This document shows positions 18,466-25,632 of a stretch of DNA of 64,000 bases, one piece after another; within the stretch, counting starts at the first letter, position 1; each line of letters opens with the position of its first letter. A model generated the notes under the pieces. That model saw only the letters and a list, made by a program, of their open reading frames with translations. It was not told the origin of the DNA and made no database searches. Source of the DNA: an uncultured Microbulbifer sp. (GTDB lineage: Bacteria > Pseudomonadota > Gammaproteobacteria > Pseudomonadales > Cellvibrionaceae); contig NZ_CANNGQ010000002.1 of assembly GCF_947504145.1 (NCBI RefSeq), forward strand, positions 310,001 through 374,000, given 5' to 3'. The translations under genes and the position numbers were made by a program.

Positions 18466-19233
18466 ATGCCTCGTCTTCCGAGACTCAACCTGATTGATAT
18501 TCCTCAGCATATTGTGCAAGTCGGGCACAATAATCTGCCGTGTTTTTTTGACGAGGAAGATTATCAGTTCTATCTGGATAGTCTGCGCAACGCCGCGGAT
18601 CAATATCGGGTGGACGTGCATGCCTATGTGCTGCTGCCCAACATGATCCAGATTATTGCCACGCCCCGGGTGCCCGATGGTATTCCCTCGATGATGCAAT
18701 CCCTCGGGCGCAGATACGTACAGTTCGTCAATCATCGCTATCGCCGTTCCGGTACGCTCTGGGCTGGGCGCTATAAGTCCAGCCTGATCGATTCGGATTC
18801 TTACCTGCTTACCTGTTACCGGTATGTGGAGTCCCGCCCTATTTATCTGGGACTGGCGGAATCCATGAGTGACTACTTCTGGTCCAGCTTCCGTCACCAC
18901 GCCAATATCGAGCAGAGTCACGTGATTAAAGATCATCGGCTCTACCTCTCGCTGGGGAAAAAGCCCCAGGCCCGAGCCGATGCCTATCAGGAATTGTTCC
19001 GCTATCGCTTTGATCGAAGGTTGTTGGAATACATCGCTGAGACGATCAAGCTGGGGCAGGTGCTTGGTGGTGATGTATTCAAAGATAAGATCGAGCAAAT
19101 TTCCAATCAGCGCGTCAGGCCGTTAAAACGCGGGCGACCGAAAAAGAGCGTCAAGAAAAAAGTGGCGAATACAGAACTGGAATCCGCAGGCGAGTCGAAA
19201 AATGAATCGGTCAATCTGGAGGCTGGATTGTGA
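18466..19233 (+). CDS. RAYT-like (Y1/IS200-type) transposase relative lacking the HUH histidines, T6SS-linked
   Basis: The 255-residue protein clearly belongs to the REP-associated tyrosine transposases. It starts MPRLPRLNLIDIP, contains GRRYVQFVNHRYRRSGTLW and AGRYKSSLIDSDSYLLTCYR, and ends with the usual basic KRGRPKK (AT-hook-like) tail. Active family members cut single-stranded DNA with a His-x-His metal site and a tyrosine. Here the expected NHVHLL block reads NMIQII, so both histidines are replaced (Met60, Gln62), while the candidate nucleophile Tyr120 (RYVE) is kept. The later NPVRA-type motif is also changed (RPIYLG). It therefore probably binds but does not cut DNA. Its stop overlaps the GTG start of the sheath-like gene in a GTGA, pointing to translational coupling and recruitment into the T6SS operon. 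Confidence 0.88.
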   Translation: MPRLPRLNLIDIPQHIVQVGHNNLPCFFDEEDYQFYLDSLRNAADQYRVDVHAYVLLPNMIQIIATPRVPDGIPSMMQSLGRRYVQFVNHRYRRSGTLWAGRYKSSLIDSDSYLLTCYRYVESRPIYLGLAESMSDYFWSSFRHHANIEQSHVIKDHRLYLSLGKKPQARADAYQELFRYRFDRRLLEYIAETIKLGQVLGGDVFKDKIEQISNQRVRPLKRGRPKKSVKKKVANTELESAGESKNESVNLEAGL

Positions 19234-20741
19234 GTAGGGCGACCATGCAGACGGGTGCTGCCAGTTTTTCTTCGGGTGATGTGGATGTAGTGACACCCGG
19301 GCGGCACGATCGTGCCAATTACCGGGTCGCCATCGTCGGTGATTTCAGCGGTCGCTCAAGCCAGGGGCTTTGTGATCCGGAATCTATTGGCTCGCGCCAG
19401 GCATTCCGTGTTGGGAAAGACAACTTCGAACAATTGTTCGAGCGCCTTCAGGTGGCCGTCAATTTACCGGGAATGCAGGAGCCGTTGCGGCTGTTGGAAT
19501 TTGACGACCTGCACCCGGATTATCTGTATCAGCGCCTCCCCCTGTTCAGTCAGTTCATTGAACTCAAGCAGCGGCTGCTAAATCCATCGGCGTTTCCCGC
19601 TGCGGCCGCGGAAATTCAGCAGTGGCGCCCGGATCTGGCCGGCGAGCCTGCGGATTTGCAGTCGGATCTTTCGGCGCGCGGTGCGCAGTCCATGCTCGAC
19701 CGGATTCTGGCTGGCGCCACCTATCAGGCTGAAGCACAAAACAGTGCGCAGGGTCAGATTGATCAGCTGATCAAGGATATTGTTGCCCCCTATGTGCAGC
19801 AGAAGCCCGACGCGAATCAGGATGTGTACCTGGATGCAGTGACCGAGGCGGCTTCTGAAGCCATGCGCAAAATCATGCACCACAGCGATTTCCGCCAGCT
19901 CGAAGCCAGTTGGCGCAGTCTGCACTTGTTGCTGCGGCGCCTCGAGGACCACCCGGGACTGGAAGTGCACCTTTTGGATATCAGCAAGGCAGAAGTGCTC
20001 GCGGATCTGGTCCAGGCGGAAGATGATCTCGAGCAATCACAGGTGTTCAAGTGCCTGGTGGAGCGCCACACCGTTGCCGGGAGCGCGCCCTATGATCTGG
20101 TGCTGGGCGACTTTACCGTCAGCGACGATGAGCGCGACCTGCATATGTTGATCGACCTCGCCACCATTGCCGAGGCGGCGGGAAGCACTGTGGTAATGGG
20201 CGGTGATTGTCGTCTTGCCGGCTGCCCGAGCATGGCCAGTACCATGGATCCGGATGACTGGGGTTATCCGCTCTCCAGTGACTTTACCGAAAGCTGGCAG
20301 GCAGTGCGTGAATATCAGGCCTGCGCGCACCTGGCACTGGCCGCGCCTCGTTTTTTACTGCGCCTGCCCTACGGCGCAGATTCATCCCGCACCGAGTATT
20401 TCTCCTTTGAAGAGTTGAGCCCTGAGCTTGGGCATCGCTATTACCTCTGGGGCAACAGCGCGTATCTACTAGCGCTGTCGATCTGCAACGCATTCTCTAC
20501 GACCGGCGCACCGCAATCGGTGAGTGCGGACCATTACCGGGACCTGCCCCTGCACCTGCGAAAGCTACCGCAAGGGGAGTGGCTGACGCCCTGTGCCGAA
20601 GCCTGGATGACTGACCGCGCCGCTGCGCGCTTCCAGAGTGCCGGTCTCAGCACCCTGCGCTCCGTGCAGGGGCGCGACGAAATCCTGCTGCCGAAACTGC
20701 AGTCCATTTCTGGTACGGAGCTGAAGGGGGTGTGGGTGTGA
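19230..20741 (+). CDS. TssB-TssC fusion-like T6SS sheath-family protein
   Basis: This 503-residue protein joins two sheath-subunit folds in one chain. Residues about 30-130 look like TssB (YRVAIVGDFSGRSS, VGKDNFEQLFERLQVAVNL, FDDLHPDYLYQRLPL). Residues about 190-500 look like TssC (HHSDFRQLEASWRSLHLLLRR, LVLGDFTVSDDERDLHMLIDL, RFLLRLPYG, YYLWGNSAYLLALSICNAF). It ends like the TssC core but with only a short tail. The same cluster encodes free TssB, TssC and TssC2, so this is an extra sheath-like component. It could cap, nucleate or regulate the sheath, but that is inference. The GTG start overlaps the RAYT-like stop by 4 bases. An ATG five codons later is the alternative start. Confidence 0.82.
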   Translation: MSRATMQTGAASFSSGDVDVVTPGRHDRANYRVAIVGDFSGRSSQGLCDPESIGSRQAFRVGKDNFEQLFERLQVAVNLPGMQEPLRLLEFDDLHPDYLYQRLPLFSQFIELKQRLLNPSAFPAAAAEIQQWRPDLAGEPADLQSDLSARGAQSMLDRILAGATYQAEAQNSAQGQIDQLIKDIVAPYVQQKPDANQDVYLDAVTEAASEAMRKIMHHSDFRQLEASWRSLHLLLRRLEDHPGLEVHLLDISKAEVLADLVQAEDDLEQSQVFKCLVERHTVAGSAPYDLVLGDFTVSDDERDLHMLIDLATIAEAAGSTVVMGGDCRLAGCPSMASTMDPDDWGYPLSSDFTESWQAVREYQACAHLALAAPRFLLRLPYGADSSRTEYFSFEELSPELGHRYYLWGNSAYLLALSICNAFSTTGAPQSVSADHYRDLPLHLRKLPQGEWLTPCAEAWMTDRAAARFQSAGLSTLRSVQGRDEILLPKLQSISGTELKGVWV

Positions 20742-20801
20742 ATCGCAAAGACACCACTTCCGAGTTCTCGCGGCCGAATCAGGCCTGCCAGTACCGACCT
20801 A

Positions 20802-22637
20802 ATGACGAGCGAAACTGACATGGATCTACTGCTTTCTGTTGTGTCAGACCCCGATGGGGCCAATATGCTGAAGCACACCAAGTTGTTTACCCGGGAGGGT
20901 GGCAGCGTTGGCCGCGCAGACAGTAATGACTGGGTACTGCCGGATCCCCAGCGGGTGGTGTCCTCGCGACATGCGGAAATTATTTTCGCGGAGAATCGCT
21001 ATTTTCTCGTGGATCAGGGGACCAACGGGACTTTTCACAATCAGTCGCCGGAGCCGATAGGGAAAGGCAACCGGGTTCCCCTGGAAGATGGCGACTCCAT
21101 TTCCCTTGGTGATTATCAGCTTACCGTGTCTGTTCGTCGGCCGGCTGCGGATCCGGGTATTCCTCAAGGGCTAGGCGGTGCAGACTTTCTCGATCAGTCC
21201 GATCGCACCACGTTCAGTCCGGCCGCCGCGGCAAAAATGCAGAGTGCCAAAGAGGCGCAGGAGCTCGACAGTTGGCTTGAGCCGGGCGCCAATGGACAGA
21301 GCAATCAAAGCGGAGAATGGGGTTACCTGGTGCAGTCTGGCAATGCGGCTGACAGCGGTGGATCTCTGAATGGGCTTCTTGGCGAAGAAGCGGTTACCGA
21401 CCCTCTGCAAGTGTTGAATCATTCCGGCAGTGACGGCCGCCCGGATCTTCTGGGAGGCTTCGGTGCAACCCCGGCACCGGCCGGCCAGTGGGGTGGCGAC
21501 GACGACTGGTGGAAAGACGGCAGCGAGCAGGACCATGCGCCGGCACCGAATCATGCGATGCAGTTTTCCACTGAACAGGTGCCCTCACCGGCAGCTCCCG
21601 CTCCATCTGTTACTGCCGCGCCGCCCGCGGACCCGTTCGCTCAGGCAAGTGCGCCGCCGGTGCCACCGCTTTCAACGCCCTCGCACCCTCCCGTTCAGCC
21701 GGTACCCCCTGGGGGAAACCCTGCAGTGTCCGCGCCGGTTGGCGACAACCCGTTTGCGGAGTCTTTTTCTGCGGTAGCGGAGAACCAGGTCGAAGGCGCC
21801 CCCGGTTTTAGTGCGCCGGAGTCTCCATCTTCAATACCCGCTGCGCCTGTATCGAATACGTCGGTACCACCACAGATACCGTCACAGGCGCCGACTGCGC
21901 AGACGCCGGTCGGCGGTGCATTTGCTGGCGCTTCCCAGCATTTCACTCCACCGCCTGTAAATCCCGGGGTGGAGTCGGTATCGCAACCTTCTGTGCAGGC
22001 TTCCAAGCCGGTTGCGCCGGCCCGGGCAACCGCCGGGGTATCGTCGGGAAGTATGGCCCCGGCTCTCGCACAGCAGCTCGGGCTCAATCTCAGTCCGGAA
22101 CAGCTTGCACAACTGGATGAACAGACCGCAGCCATCGTCGAGGAATCGGTATCGCGCCTGATCGATCTGCTGCGCGCGCGCACCAGCATCAAAAATGAAT
22201 TGCGTGTGCAGCGAACCATGATTCAGACGGAAGCGAATAACCCGCTGAAGTTCAGCGCAACGGCTAGCGATGCGCTGGGTGCCATGTTTGCCGGCACTGG
22301 GGCATTCATGACGCCGGTGGAAGCGGTGCGCGACAGCTTTGATGATCTGTCCGATCACCAGGTCGCGGTGCTTTCAGGCATGCGTGCGGGCTACGAAGCC
22401 ATGTTGCGATATTTCAGTCCGGAAAATATTGCGCAGCGAGGCGGTGCGCAGAACGGCGTTTTTTCCAGTAAAAACGCGCGCAATTGGGAAAATTTTGTCG
22501 ATTCCTATCGGAAGATGGTGAGCGATCCGGACACCTGCTACCGGCGTCTGTTCGGCGAAGAATTTGCCGCAACTTATGAAAGCCAGCTGTCTGAGCTGAA
22601 AAATGCACGCAACTTAAATGGCTCAAATCGCCGCTGA
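20802..22637 (+). CDS. Fha/TagH, FHA-domain T6SS regulator
   Basis: This is a forkhead-associated protein that recognises phosphothreonine made by PpkA and promotes T6SS assembly. It has an N-terminal FHA domain (about residues 30-105) with all signature residues: GRADSND, the SSRHAEI serine-arginine-histidine, and GTNGTFHN. A long Pro/Ala/Ser-rich linker (about 240-410) follows, then the C-terminal TagH-type helical domain (about 415-600, LGLNLSPEQLAQLDEQTAAIVEES, FMTPVEAVRDSFDDLSDHQVAVLSGMRAGYEAMLRYFSP). An in-frame ATG at 20820 follows ACGAGCG and is at least as likely a start as 20802. It is followed by tssJ. Confidence 0.92.
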   Translation: MTSETDMDLLLSVVSDPDGANMLKHTKLFTREGGSVGRADSNDWVLPDPQRVVSSRHAEIIFAENRYFLVDQGTNGTFHNQSPEPIGKGNRVPLEDGDSISLGDYQLTVSVRRPAADPGIPQGLGGADFLDQSDRTTFSPAAAAKMQSAKEAQELDSWLEPGANGQSNQSGEWGYLVQSGNAADSGGSLNGLLGEEAVTDPLQVLNHSGSDGRPDLLGGFGATPAPAGQWGGDDDWWKDGSEQDHAPAPNHAMQFSTEQVPSPAAPAPSVTAAPPADPFAQASAPPVPPLSTPSHPPVQPVPPGGNPAVSAPVGDNPFAESFSAVAENQVEGAPGFSAPESPSSIPAAPVSNTSVPPQIPSQAPTAQTPVGGAFAGASQHFTPPPVNPGVESVSQPSVQASKPVAPARATAGVSSGSMAPALAQQLGLNLSPEQLAQLDEQTAAIVEESVSRLIDLLRARTSIKNELRVQRTMIQTEANNPLKFSATASDALGAMFAGTGAFMTPVEAVRDSFDDLSDHQVAVLSGMRAGYEAMLRYFSPENIAQRGGAQNGVFSSKNARNWENFVDSYRKMVSDPDTCYRRLFGEEFAATYESQLSELKNARNLNGSNRR

Positions 22638-22705
22638 TCGCGCAGTCGGATCGGGGTCGGAAGAAAGCACTTGTCAAAAATCTGGAAATTTAGTGGGAGA
22701 GTATT

Positions 22706-23314
22706 GTGATACAGAGAAAATGGATAAACGTTTTACTGGTGGCGTTACTTGCAATCGTTATAGCAGGTTGTCAGACCACGCGTCGCACACTGAATTTTGA
22801 TACCAGTATCGCGCTGAATGTGGATATCGAACACGACGTGAATCCCGATAGCGATGGTCGCGCCTCGCCGGTGGTGTTGCGGGTATTCATGCTCGCGGAT
22901 GATCGACAGTTTTCCCGTGAGGAATTCCTGAATCTCTACGAAAATGCGGAGTCCCGCCTGGGTAAGGACCTGATTGATACGGTCATTTTAAAAGAGTTCG
23001 CGCCCGGTGAGCAGCGTGTCGAAGAACTCGCTCTTACTCCGGAGGTGAAATATATCGGTCTGTTGGCGGAGTTCGTACAGTACCAGCGGGCAGAGGCGCT
23101 GATGCTGCTGCCGATTACTGAGCACAAGAAAAATGGTTACGGAATTACCCTTGAAGGTACCCGTATCGCTTCTACCGAAGCGCTGGATATGCGTCGCCGT
23201 GCCGCGGGCAATGGCAACGGAAACCGTCGTGAAAAAGAAGATGATAAAACAGTGACCATCTCCAGTGCCGAGTACGAGCGTCTGCAAAAGTTGCAGAGTG
23301 GTGGAAAACGTTAA
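22706..23314 (+). CDS. tssJ: TssJ, T6SS outer-membrane lipoprotein
   Basis: TssJ anchors the TssJLM envelope complex to the outer membrane. The 202-residue protein starts with a GTG (GGGAG upstream). It has a lipoprotein signal peptide with lipobox IAGC (Cys at about residue 21) and a beta-sandwich region with the typical SPVVLRVFMLADDRQFSREEFLNLYEN. Its C-terminal third is longer and more charged than in small TssJ proteins (NGNGNRREKEDDK) and may be disordered. It lies between the FHA gene and tssK, as in many clusters. Confidence 0.9.
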   Translation: MIQRKWINVLLVALLAIVIAGCQTTRRTLNFDTSIALNVDIEHDVNPDSDGRASPVVLRVFMLADDRQFSREEFLNLYENAESRLGKDLIDTVILKEFAPGEQRVEELALTPEVKYIGLLAEFVQYQRAEALMLLPITEHKKNGYGITLEGTRIASTEALDMRRRAAGNGNGNRREKEDDKTVTISSAEYERLQKLQSGGKR

Positions 23315-23390
23315 GCACTGCCAGTGTCATCCAAAAAACCGCAATTGAATCTCGTAAGGCAATCGCCTTGCGCCGCAACAGGGAAAACGT

Positions 23391-24728
23391 ATGTCGGCGA
23401 ACAATAAGGTCATCTGGAGCGAGGGGATGTTTCTCCGGCCTCAGCACTTCCAGCAACAGGATCGCTATCTGGAGCGGTTGCTGGAAGCGCGTACTGGCGC
23501 TCTCGGCCCCTATACCTGGGGGCTCGTGGAGTTGGCCATCGATAGTGAGCCGCTGGCCATGGGCAAGCTGTCTCTGTCGCGAGTGAGCGCTATTTTCCCG
23601 GACGGTACCCCGATGCTGGCACCGGAAAATGAAAACCTTCCAGATGTTTTGGACGTACCCGTCAATACCCGTGATGAGATCGTCTACCTGTGTATTCCGA
23701 TGAAGCGCCCGGGTAGCCAGGAGTCGGTTAGGGATCAGGAAGATTTCCCGCAGGCCCGCTATCAAACGTTTAATTACGACGCTCGCAACAGTGCTTCCAC
23801 CTCCGGTGAAGCTGCGCGGATACAGGTGGGTAAGTTGCGCACCTGTCTCAAGCTCGGCAGCGAAGATCTCGGCGGCTATGCAGCCATCGGTATTGCGCGG
23901 ATTCGCGAGCGGCAGCCGGAAAAACCGGTGGAGCTGGATGCGGAATATATCCCTCCGTTACTGAGCGCAGATACATCCTCGGTGATCAAATCTTATATCG
24001 AAGAAATCAAGGGGCTGCTGGATCATCGCGGAAGTGCCCTGGGCCATCGGCTCAGTGACAGTGGTCGCAGTGGATCGGCAGAAATTGCCGACTATCTGTT
24101 GCTGCAGGTCATTAACCGTTTTGAACCGCTGCTAAAGCAGATTACCGGCCAACCGCGCTTGCATCCGCACGCGCTGTACCTCGAGCTGCTGCAACTGGCC
24201 GGTGAGCTTTCCACATTTACCGCCAGTAACAAGCGCCCACCGGAAATTCCCCGCTACATGCACGATAACCTGCAGCAGAGTTATACCGGGTTGTTTTCCG
24301 CCCTGCGCCAGTCACTGTCCACGGTGCTGGAGCAGACGGCAATTCCGATGGAGCTGGTGCAGCGCAAGTTCGGAATTTACGTTGCACCGATTACCGACCC
24401 GTCACTGGTGAAAACCGCAAGTTTCGTGATGGCCGCGAAGGCGGATATGCCCGGGGATCTGCTGCGCAGTCGCTTCCCGAGCCAGGCCAAGGTGGCGCCG
24501 GTAGAGGCGATTCGCGAATTGATTTCTGCGCAGTTGCCGGGCCTCTCTGTGCGCGCGCTGCCGGTTGCACCGCGGCAGATTCCCTATCACGCGGGCTTTA
24601 CCTATTTCGAACTGGAGCGTACCGGTGAGCTGTGGCAGACCATGCAGCGCTCCGGTGGTTTTGCCGTGCACCTGGGGGCCGAATTCCCCGGAATAACCAT
24701 GGAACTCTGGGCAATCCGGAACAACTGA
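23391..24728 (+). CDS. tssK: TssK, T6SS baseplate protein
   Basis: TssK is a trimeric adaptor that connects the baseplate (TssEFG) to the membrane complex. The 445-residue protein opens with the near-invariant VIWSEGMFLRPQHFQQQDRYLE and has the conserved AREAxxYA-like middle and C-terminal receptor-binding-like domains (AAKADMPGDLLRSRFPSQAKV, LPVAPRQIPYHAGFTYFEL). Length and start are normal. Its stop is followed after 1 base by the tssL start, so translation is coupled. Confidence 0.96.
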   Translation: MSANNKVIWSEGMFLRPQHFQQQDRYLERLLEARTGALGPYTWGLVELAIDSEPLAMGKLSLSRVSAIFPDGTPMLAPENENLPDVLDVPVNTRDEIVYLCIPMKRPGSQESVRDQEDFPQARYQTFNYDARNSASTSGEAARIQVGKLRTCLKLGSEDLGGYAAIGIARIRERQPEKPVELDAEYIPPLLSADTSSVIKSYIEEIKGLLDHRGSALGHRLSDSGRSGSAEIADYLLLQVINRFEPLLKQITGQPRLHPHALYLELLQLAGELSTFTASNKRPPEIPRYMHDNLQQSYTGLFSALRQSLSTVLEQTAIPMELVQRKFGIYVAPITDPSLVKTASFVMAAKADMPGDLLRSRFPSQAKVAPVEAIRELISAQLPGLSVRALPVAPRQIPYHAGFTYFELERTGELWQTMQRSGGFAVHLGAEFPGITMELWAIRNN

Positions 24729-24729
24729 T

Positions 24730-25581
24730 ATGAGCAACGACGCCTATACACCGCCCTCTGCTGGCGACCGTACCGTGATGGTGCCTACCCCCGGGGCTGC
24801 GGCACCCGCAAGCCAGCGTCCGCGTGCGCAGGATTTTTCCGCTGCGGATGCTGGTGCGGAATTGCGCATTCGCAACAGCCTGAACCCGCTTATTTCCGCA
24901 GCCTCAAAACTGCTCGGTGCCATCATCAAGTTGCGCACCACCATGAACCACAACAATGTCCCGGACCTGCACAAGCGGCTCACTCGGGAAATTCAGAATT
25001 TTGAACGGGAAGCCCGTCAGCTTTCACTGCCTCAGGAAACTGTGCTCACTGCGCGCTATCTGTTGTGCACAGTGGTCGACGAGGTGGTGCTGACCACGCC
25101 CTGGGGAACCGCCAGCGGCTGGAGCCAGCACTCGCTGCTCAGCCTGTTTCACAAGGAAACGTTCGGTGGTGAAAAGTGTTTTCTGATCCTGCAGCGCACC
25201 CTGGAAACTCCTGGTTCGCATATCGAGTTGCTCGAGCTGTTTTATCTCTGCCTGAGCCTCGGATTTCAGGGGAAATACCGCTTGGTGCAGCGTGGCTACG
25301 AGCAGCTGGAACAGATCCGGGAAAATCTTTACCGCACCATTGAAAGCCATCGTCCACCGATGGACCGGGACCTTTCACCCCGCTGGCAAGGCTGTGTGGA
25401 GCGCAAAACCCGACTGCACCAATACATACCTCTGTGGGTGATTGCGAGTGTTGTGCTCGGTGTACTGGCGGCGACCTTCAGTGGTTACCGGTGGTGGCTG
25501 TACCAGAGTGCGACGCCGGTGGCTGCCGAGATTCAGGCGTTCACCGTTGAAAGCCCCGATTCCGATTCGCAGGTGCGCTGA
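24730..25581 (+). CDS. tssL: TssL (DotU/IcmH-type) inner-membrane T6SS protein
   Basis: TssL is an inner-membrane part of the TssJLM complex. The 283-residue protein has a flexible N-terminus (1-45) and the DotU cytoplasmic domain (about 45-215) with RYLLCTVVDEVVLTTPWG and the FHKETFGGEKCFLIL and FYLCLSLGFQGKYRL blocks. One C-terminal membrane span lies at about 228-250. There is no peptidoglycan-binding OmpA domain. The N-terminus holds GDRTVMVPTPG; Thr15 is a good candidate for PpkA phosphorylation, by analogy with the phosphorylated N-terminal threonine of Agrobacterium TssL. It lies between tssK and tssM. Confidence 0.95.
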   Translation: MSNDAYTPPSAGDRTVMVPTPGAAAPASQRPRAQDFSAADAGAELRIRNSLNPLISAASKLLGAIIKLRTTMNHNNVPDLHKRLTREIQNFEREARQLSLPQETVLTARYLLCTVVDEVVLTTPWGTASGWSQHSLLSLFHKETFGGEKCFLILQRTLETPGSHIELLELFYLCLSLGFQGKYRLVQRGYEQLEQIRENLYRTIESHRPPMDRDLSPRWQGCVERKTRLHQYIPLWVIASVVLGVLAATFSGYRWWLYQSATPVAAEIQAFTVESPDSDSQVR

Positions 25582-25632
25582 CGCGCGGACATGATTGCTC
25601 GCCAATAATGATTGCGGGTACTGGAGTGATAC

